Source: Bacteroidota bacterium | Lineage (GTDB): Bacteria > Bacteroidota > Bacteroidia > Bacteroidales > Paludibacteraceae | Length of the DNA: 60,900 nucleotides | NCBI GenBank assembly: GCA_017860295.1 | Contig: JAFNAS010000010.1 | Span: forward strand, 68,151-129,050 | Reading direction: 5' to 3' | Part shown: positions 8,439 to 15,727 of the stretch, piece by piece | Numbering within the stretch: the first letter of the stretch is position 1 | Layout of the letters: every line of letters begins with the position of its first letter | Notes under the pieces: model-generated | The model's database searches: none | Told to the model about the DNA's origin: nothing | Seen by the model: only the letters and a program-made list of their open reading frames with translations | Position numbers and translations under genes: made by a program

Positions 8439-9476
8439 ATGAATACGATTATCGGATTAATCATTATTGCTATTGGTAGCTTGGGTCAGTCAAGCTCGTA
8501 TGTGCCTATCAACAAAGTAAAAAGCTGGTCGTGGGAGAGCTTCTGGCTGGTTCAGGGTATTTTTGCTTGGTTATTATTTCCTTATCTCGGAGCCCTGCTG
8601 GCAGTGCCCGAAGGTTCGACGTTGGGAGCGCTTCTTGTAAGCGGTAACGGTGCCGCTCTCAAGGCCGCAGGTTTTGGAATGCTCTGGGGCGTTGGCGGTT
8701 TGACGTTTGGCCTTAGTATGCGTTATCTGGGTGTTGCTCTCGGACAATCCATCGCATTGGGAACATGTTCCGCTTTTGGCACACTAATTCCTGCCATTAT
8801 TGCAGGAACCGATCTGTTTACAGGTAAAGGACTCGTCTTATTGGTGGGTGTCTGTATTGCTATTGCCGGTATAGCTATTATCGGTTTTGCCGGAAGTCTT
8901 CGGGCTAAAAATATGACAGAAGAACAGAAGAAAGCGGCTATCAAAGACTTTGCTCTGGGAAAAGGGTTACTGGTTGCTTTGCTGGCCGGGGTGATGAGCG
9001 CCTGCTTTAGCCTGGGTCTTGATGCTGCCGAACCGATTAAAGCTTCTGCCCTGATGTTAGGAACAAAGGCTTTGTATGCCGGTTTGCCTGCCATTCTAAT
9101 GGTCACTATGGGAGGTTTTTTGACCAATGCAGCTTATTGTTTGTTTCAGAACGTAAAAAACAAAACGGTAAAGGATTACTTCTCGGTTCCCGGATCTGTT
9201 TTGGTGAATAACCTTCTCTTTTGTGGTTTGGCCGGAGTGTTGTGGTATTCTCAGTTTTTTGGACTGGCTTTGGGTAAGAGTTTCTTTACAGAAGGAAGCA
9301 TCATGATGGCATTTTCGTGGAGCATCCTGATGTCGCTCAATGTTCTGTTTAGCAACCTGTGGGGTATTATCCTTAAGGAGTGGGTAGGTTGCAACCGAAG
9401 CACCTTTGTCTGGTTGGCAGTCGGCTTAGTCATTCTTATTTTCTCTTGCATATATCCCTCACTGAAAAATCTCTGA
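8439..9476 (+). CDS. rhaT: L-rhamnose:proton symporter
   Basis: Inner-membrane permease of the drug/metabolite transporter superfamily that imports L-rhamnose with protons. The 345 residues give ten hydrophobic segments with short loops. The N-terminus has the RhaT-type pattern: a small-residue helix, then Q-S-S-S-Y-V-P-I-N-K-V-K-x-W-S-W-E, then W-L-L-F-P. Position between the isomerase and the kinase (18 bp before rhaB) fixes the substrate. A relative could carry a related 6-deoxy sugar, but the gene order makes rhamnose by far the likeliest. Confidence 0.93.
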   Translation: MNTIIGLIIIAIGSLGQSSSYVPINKVKSWSWESFWLVQGIFAWLLFPYLGALLAVPEGSTLGALLVSGNGAALKAAGFGMLWGVGGLTFGLSMRYLGVALGQSIALGTCSAFGTLIPAIIAGTDLFTGKGLVLLVGVCIAIAGIAIIGFAGSLRAKNMTEEQKKAAIKDFALGKGLLVALLAGVMSACFSLGLDAAEPIKASALMLGTKALYAGLPAILMVTMGGFLTNAAYCLFQNVKNKTVKDYFSVPGSVLVNNLLFCGLAGVLWYSQFFGLALGKSFFTEGSIMMAFSWSILMSLNVLFSNLWGIILKEWVGCNRSTFVWLAVGLVILIFSCIYPSLKNL

Positions 9477-9494
9477 TTAAAAATATTTTGAACG

Positions 9495-10973
9495 ATGGAA
9501 AATAAATCATTTCTGGCAGTTGATCTAGGAGCTACTAGTGGTCGCGTTATTTGCGGAACCATCGAAAATGGCAAGCTTAAAATGGACGATCTGCATAAAT
9601 TTCCGAACGGAATTATCGGTATTCATGGTAGTTATCACTGGAATTTCTTTGAACTGTATCGTCATATAAAGGAAGGGTTGACCATTGCAGCCCGTAAAGG
9701 AATCAAACCGATTTCCATTGGCGTGGATACCTGGGGCGTGGATATCGCTTTTGTGGGAGAAGACGGGTCGTTTATGGGTTTGCCTTATGCATACCGAAAT
9801 TACACGGCAAAAGAAAATACGGAGCAATTTCTGAGCGAATTTCCATTAAAGGATCTTTATTCGCGAACCGGCATTCAGACACTGGATTTCAATACGGTGT
9901 TTCAGCTTTACGCGCTTAAAAAACATAATTCTTCACAGTTGAAAGCAGCCAAAGATATCTTGTTTATGCCGGATGCAATCTCCTACCTTTTAACGGGGAA
10001 TAAAATAACGGAATACACCATTGCTTCAACCTCGGAAATGCTCGATCCGAATACTAAGGATTTTGATGCCAAAATACTTGATTTCATAGGTGTTGATCGG
10101 GCTAAATTTCCGGGTAAAGTGATTATGCCGGGTCAGGTAATCGGAACATTAACCAAAGAGTTGGCTCAGGAAACCGGTCTTGGCGAAATTCCGGTTGTTG
10201 CTGTGGCCGGTCACGATACCGGTTCGGCCGTGGTGTCCGTTCCTGCTGCTGACAAGCACTTTGCATACCTGAGTTCCGGTACATGGTCGCTCATGGGTCT
10301 CGAACTCCCCGAACCGATTATTAACGAACGATCGCAAACGGCTAATATCACCAACGAAGGCGGCGTGGATGGAACCATTCGCTTTCTGAAGAATATTACC
10401 GGCATGTGGATTCAGGAACAATGTAAAAAAGAATGGGATGTCGATCATGTTTATTCTTATAGCGAATTGGAGTCAATGGCTCTTGATGCAAAACCTTTCG
10501 GATATTTGTTCGATCCGGATGATGCCTCTTTTACTAATCCCTCAAGTATGACAAAGGCTATTATCGAATTTTGTCAACGTACCGGTCAGGGAACGCCTTC
10601 GACGATAGCCGAATTTGAACGTGCCATTTTCGATAGTTTGGCATTACGTTACAAGCAGGTGTTCAAAGCGTTGCAATCGTTTGCTTCTTTTCCGATCAAT
10701 ACGTTACATGTGATTGGTGGAGGTTCGCGAAATGCATTTCTCAATCAACTTACGGCAAATGCACTTGGTATAAATGTGGTGGCGGGTCCGGCTGAAGCGA
10801 CTGCAATCGGGAATATGATGTTGCAGGCAAAGGCTTCCGGTTTATTTACTGACTTGCAGGCAATCAGAAATTTTGTGTGCGATTCTGTTGATCTGAAAAC
10901 ATTTTTACCGGAGGAGGGTCAAGTATGGGAAGCTGCTTACAGACAGTTTCTTTTGTATGCGAAACCTTTGTGA
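9495..10973 (+). CDS. rhaB: L-rhamnulokinase
   Basis: FGGY-family kinase that makes L-rhamnulose-1-phosphate from L-rhamnulose and ATP in the cytoplasm. The N-terminal phosphate loop D-L-G-A-T-S-G-R is at residues 8-15. V-D-T-W-G-V-D near 77 and V-A-G-H-D-T-G-S-A near 238 are sugar and catalytic motifs, and H-V-I-G-G-G-S-R-N near 410 is the adenosine motif. At 492 residues it is full length. It is the last gene of the rha set and is followed at once by a strong terminator. The next pathway enzyme, rhamnulose-1-phosphate aldolase, is not encoded in this window. Confidence 0.95.
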   Translation: MENKSFLAVDLGATSGRVICGTIENGKLKMDDLHKFPNGIIGIHGSYHWNFFELYRHIKEGLTIAARKGIKPISIGVDTWGVDIAFVGEDGSFMGLPYAYRNYTAKENTEQFLSEFPLKDLYSRTGIQTLDFNTVFQLYALKKHNSSQLKAAKDILFMPDAISYLLTGNKITEYTIASTSEMLDPNTKDFDAKILDFIGVDRAKFPGKVIMPGQVIGTLTKELAQETGLGEIPVVAVAGHDTGSAVVSVPAADKHFAYLSSGTWSLMGLELPEPIINERSQTANITNEGGVDGTIRFLKNITGMWIQEQCKKEWDVDHVYSYSELESMALDAKPFGYLFDPDDASFTNPSSMTKAIIEFCQRTGQGTPSTIAEFERAIFDSLALRYKQVFKALQSFASFPINTLHVIGGGSRNAFLNQLTANALGINVVAGPAEATAIGNMMLQAKASGLFTDLQAIRNFVCDSVDLKTFLPEEGQVWEAAYRQFLLYAKPL

Positions 10974-10992
10974 GAGAATATACGATAAATTG

Positions 10993-11035
10993 AAAACGGT
11001 CAAAAATGTGATTCTTTGGCCGTTTTATTTTTTTT
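10993..11035 (+). terminator. Intrinsic terminator of the rha operon
   Basis: AAAACGGTCAAA pairs with TTTGGCCGTTTT (12 bp with one G-T pair) across a 10-nt loop, followed by A and nine Ts. It begins 19 bases after the rhaB stop. Confidence 0.85.
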
Positions 11036-11136
11036 AGGCATGTGAATTGATCGTGTGATTTTGCTCTATATTTTTCATAATTAATTAATATTAACTATTA
11101 TTATGAGTGTCTTCTGGTTTTTGTCTTGTAAGAATT

Positions 11137-11234
11137 AAAAAGTATTTGTTTGTGCACAAATATCATAAATACAGAATATTATGTTCTGTTGTTCTCTTTT
11201 TTTTGTCGAATAGAACATGTAAAAAATACTTTTT
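11137..11234. repeat. Nested inverted repeats upstream of candidate small RNA 1
   Basis: Outer arms AAAAAGTATT (11137) and AATACTTTTT (11225) enclose a perfect 12-bp palindrome TTTGTGCACAAA (11149-11160) and ACAGAA-N7-TTCTGT (11171-11189). They end about 35 bases before a promoter -33 box. The layout fits operator sites or a second folded transcript; which of these it is cannot be told from sequence. Confidence 0.5.
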
Positions 11235-11270
11235 CGAAGTAAAATAAAAAGCATTAAAATGCTAGAACAC

Positions 11271-11301
11271 TTGACTTTAACAATATCCTTCTTTATCTTT
11301 A
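11271..11301 (+). promoter_or_regulatory. Promoter of candidate small RNA 1
   Basis: TTG (11271-11273), then a 20-base spacer, then TATCTTTA (11294-11301). This is the Bacteroidota sigma-factor pattern with one mismatch in the last base of TAnnTTTG. It predicts transcription from about 11308 into the element that ends at the terminator near 11480. Confidence 0.55.
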
Positions 11302-11307
11302 ACTTCT

Positions 11308-11482
11308 AAAAAAGACGACAGAGGAAATGTTTCGTTTGGTAATGAAGTTTTTTTTGACAAAGTGAGTTACTTATAGTTATTCAATATTGAGTGATAGAAC
11401 TTGAGAAAGCAAAACACTCTGTCTATTATTTTTCTCTTTAGATTAGGTAAAAAAGGATGATGTGAAATCGTCCTTTTTTTTG
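11308..11482 (+). ncRNA. Candidate small RNA 1 (paralogue of the element at 13400)
   Basis: About 175 nt between a promoter and an intrinsic terminator, with no conserved open frame. It shares with the element at 13400 an identical 20-nt stretch (11426-11445, ending TTTCTCTTTAGATTA). The two also share the preceding CTTG-GAAAG-AAAAC block and a similar 5' segment (GAGGA, TGTTTCG, then a T-run). The terminal hairpin AAGGATGAT/ATCGTCCTT lies at the same place as GGGCGAT/ATCGCCC in the other copy, with changed but paired bases. It sits tail to tail with the LuxR-type gene. The function is unknown, and the family could already exist in an RNA database under a name I cannot check. Confidence 0.6.
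11450..11481 (+). terminator. Intrinsic terminator of candidate small RNA 1
   Basis: AAAAAGGATGAT, a GTGAA loop, then ATCGTCCTTTTTTTT: a 9-bp core stem with one G-T pair followed by eight Ts on the plus strand. The flanking A-run on the other side means it could also stop transcripts of the convergent regulator gene. Confidence 0.8.
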
Positions 11483-11487
11483 TTCCA

Positions 11488-12207
11488 TTAAATGATGCGG
11501 TTGTGAAGTGCTATATATACCGCTTCTGCCATCGACGACACGTGAAATTTCTTATAGATGTTTTTCTTGTAATAGCGTACGAGATCCAATTTAATATTCA
11601 GTAGTTTTGCTATCTTGTTTTCTCCATGCCCTTTTGCGGTCAATTTTAGAATCTCTATTTCTACCTCTTTTAATTCCAGATTTTTTTTCTGTACATACTT
11701 ATCTGCCAGTGATGAATAGTATAGTTTTTTATCGTTGCTTTTTACTGCGATGGAAAATTTCTCGAATCCGGATTTGCAACTAGGCAAAAGCAGAGCATAA
11801 GCCAATAAAGGGTAGCCGGTTTCGGAAAAAGAAATAGGATGTATCAGAATGCAATAATCTGTATAGTCTCCGGTGTGTTTCCGTAATTTGACATGATAAT
11901 GTGCATCTACATAAGGACTATTATTTTCTTTTTGGTATAATTTGGTGTAAAAGAGAATAGTTTTTGTGTGAGCTTTGATTATTGTAGGTAACTCTTTGGG
12001 ATGCAATAGCCGAGTGAATATTTCTCTCTGAAGGGATTTTACATCTTCATTCGTTATTCCGGTAAGTTGAGTAAAACTGTCCGAGACATAGAGTATTTCG
12101 AAATTGGAAAGGCTAAGAATAATCATTTCGGTAGCCCAGATTTCTGAGAATATGTTGCAAGCTCTTATATGTTCGTTTAGTTTTAAATTAAAATCTTGTT
12201 GGTTCAT
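11488..12207 (-). CDS. PAS-like sensor with C-terminal LuxR-type DNA-binding domain (first of a pair)
   Basis: Transcription regulator of 239 residues. About residues 25-150 look like a PAS fold (I-L-S-L-S-N-F-E-I-L-Y-V-S-D-S-F-T-Q-L-T-G opening, then an acidic and aromatic core). The last 65 residues are a LuxR/FixJ helix-turn-helix: E-V-E-I-E-I-L-K-L-T-A-K-G, then E-N-K-I-A-K-L-L-N-I-K, then V-R-Y-Y-K-K-N-I-Y-K-K-F. The ATG at 12207 is chosen over a TTG two codons upstream. No phosphoacceptor receiver domain or membrane segment is seen, so it probably senses a cytoplasmic ligand or partner. The next gene has the same architecture, 68 bp upstream on the same strand, and candidate small RNAs lie on both sides of the pair. 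Confidence 0.75.
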   Translation of the reverse strand: MNQQDFNLKLNEHIRACNIFSEIWATEMIILSLSNFEILYVSDSFTQLTGITNEDVKSLQREIFTRLLHPKELPTIIKAHTKTILFYTKLYQKENNSPYVDAHYHVKLRKHTGDYTDYCILIHPISFSETGYPLLAYALLLPSCKSGFEKFSIAVKSNDKKLYYSSLADKYVQKKNLELKEVEIEILKLTAKGHGENKIAKLLNIKLDLVRYYKKNIYKKFHVSSMAEAVYIALHNRII

Positions 12208-12275
12208 AGTCAATAAATTATGACAGATCTATATCAAGTAAGTTTTATTTTTATTTCTGGATTACTCTCAATCTC

Positions 12276-13043
12276 TCAGATAAGACCTTGTTGGTGTAGT
12301 ATGGCAACGGTTTGCGCTGTAGATTGAGTATTTATATGAATCATTATCGCGGCTTTTATGCGTTTTAACGAACTAGTGCTTATATCGAGTTTATTGGCTA
12401 TTTCGGTTTCGGAGAACCCTTGACAAGCGAGCAAAAATATATCTAAATCGCATTGCTTTAGTGTTATGTGATTTGGATTGCATCTCGATTGAGGATTAAG
12501 TAAGTATAATATCTCGTTCTCTTGATGCAAATTATGCAAGGATAATTTTCCGGAGCTAGAAGAGTTACAGAGGTTGCACTGATAAAAATTGATCCAAGGT
12601 AATTTCTCTTGCGAAAGATGGATATAGCTATATGGAAATGCCTTAATCTCTATTATTTGTGTTTGATGATCTTTGGTCGAAAAAGGTGCCCTGAATGAAA
12701 AATAAAATGCATTTTCTTCATTTCCTTTGGCATGATCTGTAATATGAGCGGTGATGAGATGTATATAGTGAGCAAATGTCTCTTCAAATTCAGGGGAGAT
12801 TCTGAGAACAATATTTTTTTCGTCTACGAATAGTTCGTAGGTTGTCTCTCCAAAAATACTTGACAATTTTGGATCGGAGTTAAAAAAAATCAGTTGCTTT
12901 TTATATAGATCTGTTATAAAGAATGTTTTTTTTAAATAGGTGGAAACTGACTGGAGATTCTGAAAACGATGATCCAGTAATGTGTAGTCTGGAATCTGAG
13001 AATAGAGGATATTGTCGTTGAAAAACAGTGATGTATTGTTCAT
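12276..13043 (-). CDS. LuxR-type regulator with PAS-like N-terminal half (second of a pair)
   Basis: A 255-residue regulator diverged from its neighbour but of the same plan. A sensor-like N-terminal part (F-F-I-T-D-L-Y-K-K-Q-L-I-F-F-N-S-D-P near residue 42 resembles a PAS entry strand) is followed by a C-terminal helix-turn-helix: C-D-L-D-I-F-L-L-A-C-Q-G-F-S-E-T-E-I-A-N-K-L-D-I-S, then L-K-R-I-K-A-A. A C-x-x-C pair in Y-Q-C-N-L-C near residue 155, with further Cys later, might bind metal or sense redox, but this is speculative. It could be co-transcribed with the next regulator gene. A 557-bp upstream gap holds a second candidate small RNA reading away from it. Confidence 0.7.
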   Translation of the reverse strand: MNNTSLFFNDNILYSQIPDYTLLDHRFQNLQSVSTYLKKTFFITDLYKKQLIFFNSDPKLSSIFGETTYELFVDEKNIVLRISPEFEETFAHYIHLITAHITDHAKGNEENAFYFSFRAPFSTKDHQTQIIEIKAFPYSYIHLSQEKLPWINFYQCNLCNSSSSGKLSLHNLHQENEILYLLNPQSRCNPNHITLKQCDLDIFLLACQGFSETEIANKLDISTSSLKRIKAAIMIHINTQSTAQTVAILHQQGLI

Positions 13044-13362
13044 TGTGGTTGCACTTGTTTGGATCTGTTTGAAAGGTAAAGTTACTGTAATCTTACCGAA
13101 AAACAGTTGTTTTGTTGGTTTTTTATGTAGTCATCTTTTTATCTGCCATCAATAATTATTTTTGTTTTTCAACTACCATTTTTCACAATTAGGTTTGCAT
13201 GTTATATTAAAATTAACGGCATGTTTAATTCTGATAATTTATAAATCTTGAATGTTTAAATACGACTGACTTGTGGCGTAGTTTCAAGATTTAAGTTGAA
13301 ATTGAAGTGATACAAAAATGTAGTTTTTTTCTATTTGATAGGCAATATTACGTATCTAGACG

Positions 13363-13393
13363 TTTGTGTTTTACATTCTTTTTATTACTTTTG
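13363..13393 (+). promoter_or_regulatory. Promoter of candidate small RNA 2
   Basis: TTTG (13363-13366), then a 19-base spacer, then TACTTTTG (13386-13393): an exact match to the Bacteroidota -33/-7 consensus. The predicted start is about 13400. Confidence 0.75.
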
Positions 13394-13399
13394 TACAAC

Positions 13400-13584
13400 C
13401 AATAGTTCCGAAACGATATGTGTTTGTCAGGAGGAGGCTGTTTCGGGTGAAGGTGATTTTTTTAAAAATATAAACCTATATACAAAAAACAGAGATGCGT
13501 AGCTTGTGAAAGTAAAACAAACTCTTTATTTTTCTCTTTAGATTATTGAAAGAATGGGGCGATGGATATCGCCCTATTTTTTTT
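13400..13584 (+). ncRNA. Candidate small RNA 2 (paralogue of the element at 11308)
   Basis: About 185 nt with consensus promoter, defined 3' terminator and no credible open frame (the only ATG gives ten codons and is not conserved in the sister copy). A 5' hairpin CCGAAAC/GTTTCGG (13408-13444) presents a purine-rich AGGAGGAGG in its loop. The 3' half carries the 20-nt identical stretch at 13526-13545 shared with the other copy. The terminal hairpin differs in bases yet keeps pairing. The 3'-proximal CTTT-N-GAAAG segment may form a small stem. Whether it acts in trans on mRNAs or on the neighbouring regulators is unknown. Confidence 0.65.
13554..13584 (+). terminator. Intrinsic terminator of candidate small RNA 2
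   Basis: GGGCGAT, a GGAT loop, then ATCGCCC: a perfect 7-bp stem that extends to 10 bp with a G-T pair, followed by eight Ts. Confidence 0.85.
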
Positions 13585-13601
13585 ATATGGTCAGTTATTT
13601 C

Positions 13602-14513
13602 TCATTGGAACGATAAATAAGGTTCGATTTTAGACAACGTCTCTTTGTCTAATGCGTCGAGACTCTTTAAATCGTTAATAGATCTGAGGGAACCTTTGGT
13701 TAGGCGGAGCTCATAGATGGCCTTTGCTTTGTAAAAATTCAAATAAGGATGGAACTTCAATCTTTCTATACTGGCTCGGTTGATATTGATAGGTAGTATT
13801 AGCTTGGCATTAACGGAAAAATGGGATACGATGGAATTGTATAGCTCGGAAGTCATTCCCCATACCTCGTGCAATTGTTCAATCTTTACAAAACCGCCCA
13901 ATCTTTTTCGATAACCGGTAATGCGTCGGGCAAATCCGGATCCGATACCTTTTATTTGTTGCAATTGAGCGGTGTCAGCACTGTTAAGTTCAACGATGTT
14001 CTCGGTTTTGATAATTCGAGGGCGTACTATTATTTGTGTGGTAGGTGTTTCGGAAGGAATGTCTACGTATGGTAAGAGAGCTTGCATTTGTTCTTTACGA
14101 ATACCCCATATCTTTTCAAAGTCTTCTGTTTTCTTGAATTTTCCACCTTTTCTACGATATTTTAAAATATTAGAGGCAATTTTAGGCTTAATGCCTAATT
14201 TGATAAACTGTAGCGAGTCGGCCGTATTCGGATTAAATCGAGATAAAATAGGGGTTAGTCGTATTTCGTGGTAAAAATCAGATTTGTTTTCGGCATAATT
14301 GCGATAATAAGTTTGATAATAGATCTTTGACGGGGCTTTTTTGAGAGAGTCAAGAAAAAAGCGTGCTTCAGATTCAAAATTGTCTTTGAGGACATTGCGG
14401 TGAGGCAAAGAAAGAATAACCATTTTAGCTATGATGAGTGCTAAAATGATAACTACTAAAATAAGAATGCCAATCTTTTGGCTTCTTGAGAAGAAAAACC
14501 AATCTTTCCACAT
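13602..14513 (-). CDS. ComEA-like helix-hairpin-helix protein, membrane-anchored
   Basis: A DNA-binding protein of about 303 residues with one N-terminal membrane helix (roughly residues 14-34, a run of I, L, V and A). Three helix-hairpin-helix units follow: F-N-P-N-T-A-D-S-L near 93, L-N-S-A-D-T-A-Q-L-Q-Q-I-K-G-I-G near 175 and I-N-R-A-S-I-E-R-L near 245. ComEA binds incoming DNA during competence, but in Bacteroidota the role of such proteins is largely untested, so the function is inferred from domains. The ATG at 14513 is preferred to a TTG two codons earlier. It follows ansA on the same strand by 64 bp. Confidence 0.8.
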   Translation of the reverse strand: MWKDWFFFSRSQKIGILILVVIILALIIAKMVILSLPHRNVLKDNFESEARFFLDSLKKAPSKIYYQTYYRNYAENKSDFYHEIRLTPILSRFNPNTADSLQFIKLGIKPKIASNILKYRRKGGKFKKTEDFEKIWGIRKEQMQALLPYVDIPSETPTTQIIVRPRIIKTENIVELNSADTAQLQQIKGIGSGFARRITGYRKRLGGFVKIEQLHEVWGMTSELYNSIVSHFSVNAKLILPININRASIERLKFHPYLNFYKAKAIYELRLTKGSLRSINDLKSLDALDKETLSKIEPYLSFQ

Positions 14514-14577
14514 AAGCAAAAATGTTTAGTGTTCGAAAGTTTGGCTTTAGGTCGGTTTACTTCCGTTTCCGGCAAAA

Positions 14578-15615
14578 CTATCCTAAAGTGAGCTCCCCGC
14601 AAATGGGAGTCTGCATTAACTCTTTTATTTCGTTGTGAGACAAATTCTGACCCAGTAAGAACATTAATTTGGTGACTGCGGCTTCTGTTGTTAGATCGTA
14701 TCCGCTGATTACACCGGCTTTAAGCAGGTTCAAACTTGTTTCATAGCGACCCATTTGTACGGAACCTGCATCGCATTGTGATACATTTATAATGATAACT
14801 CCTCTTTGTACTGCATCGTGAAGGCTCTCGTAAAACCATTCATGTCGGGGTGCGTTGCCGGCTCCGTAAGTTTCAAGAACAACTCCTTTTAATCCATTTG
14901 CGTAGAGCATCGCATTCAACATTTCGGGTGTCAGTCCCGGAAATAGCTTTATGATAGAAATATTGGAATTCAGGGATGTATATATTTTCAGCGGCTTGTC
15001 CGTGTTGTTCCTGTGGATGAAAGAACTTGAAAAATTAAAATGAACCCCAACTTTGACAAGTGCCGGATAGTTGTAAGAACCGAATGCATTAAATAGTTCG
15101 GCATTCTTCTTCGTTGTCCGATTGCCTCTGAAAAGTGCGCTTTCAAAATAGATACACACCTCGTGTACCATCGAATCTCCGTTTTCGTCGGTGTTAGCCG
15201 CTATTTCGATAGCGGAAAGCAGATTTTCTTTTGCATCGGTACGTAACATGCCAATCGGGAGTTGCGCTCCTGTGAAGATAACCGGTTTCGAGAGATTTTC
15301 TAGCATAAAACTAAGGGCAGAAGCCGAATATGCCATTGTGTCTGTCCCGTGAAGAATGACAAAGCCATTGTACTTATCATAGTTTTCTTCAATCAACTTC
15401 GCCAGTTTGATCCAATGCTGAGGCTGGACATCCGAAGAATCTAACAATGGGTCGAAGGCTACGGAATGGAGAGTGACTCCCAATTGTTTTAGCTCCGGAA
15501 TGTATTCTTTCATTCGGTTAAAATCAAGCGGACGTAAAGCACCGGTTTGCGGATTTTCCGCCATACTGATAGTCCCTCCTGTAAAAATAAGTAAAACGGA
15601 TGTCTCTTTATTCAT
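14578..15615 (-). CDS. ansA: Type I (cytoplasmic) L-asparaginase
   Basis: Hydrolyses L-asparagine to aspartate and ammonia. No signal peptide is present, which fits the cytoplasmic type I enzyme. The two catalytic threonine motifs are visible: F-T-G-G-T-I-S near residue 11-17 and L-H-G-T-D-T-M-A near 88-95, both intact. Length (345 residues) is normal for the family. It stands in the minus-strand run 112 bp after lipA, a gap that may hold its own promoter although no clear pair of boxes is seen there. Confidence 0.92.
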   Translation of the reverse strand: MNKETSVLLIFTGGTISMAENPQTGALRPLDFNRMKEYIPELKQLGVTLHSVAFDPLLDSSDVQPQHWIKLAKLIEENYDKYNGFVILHGTDTMAYSASALSFMLENLSKPVIFTGAQLPIGMLRTDAKENLLSAIEIAANTDENGDSMVHEVCIYFESALFRGNRTTKKNAELFNAFGSYNYPALVKVGVHFNFSSSFIHRNNTDKPLKIYTSLNSNISIIKLFPGLTPEMLNAMLYANGLKGVVLETYGAGNAPRHEWFYESLHDAVQRGVIIINVSQCDAGSVQMGRYETSLNLLKAGVISGYDLTTEAAVTKLMFLLGQNLSHNEIKELMQTPICGELTLG

Positions 15616-15727
15616 AATGAACGATGAGCGTAATTACCTAATTAAATAATAATTACGTCGATATGTAGTTTTTTTTATGTTTGCTGAATAATAATGCAAA
15701 GATAGTCTTTCCTCTGATATATTTCGG

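Larger units (their letters stand above)
10974..11487. other. Intergenic region between rhaB and a LuxR-type gene: terminator, nested palindromes, candidate small RNA
   Basis: About 510 AT-rich bases without a protein gene. In order they hold the rhaB terminator, a set of nested inverted repeats (11137-11234), a Bacteroidota promoter (11271-11301) and a candidate small RNA that ends in an intrinsic terminator next to the stop of the minus-strand regulator. Confidence 0.7.
13044..13601. other. Intergenic region with inverted repeats and a second candidate small RNA
   Basis: About 560 AT-rich bases without a protein gene. It contains two GCATGTT direct repeats (13197, 13219), ATCTTGAA (13245) paired with TTCAAGAT (13283), and TTTCAA-N8-TTGAAA (13282-13301). 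These are followed by a strong Bacteroidota promoter and a small RNA candidate ending in an intrinsic terminator. Any promoter of the divergent minus-strand regulator must also lie here, but I see no clear one. Confidence 0.65.

Noticed and set aside
11331-11370. A 12-codon open frame (M-F-R-L-V-M-K...) within small RNA 1
   Set aside because: The aligned position in small RNA 2 lacks the ATG and the frames are not conserved, so a leader peptide is unlikely.
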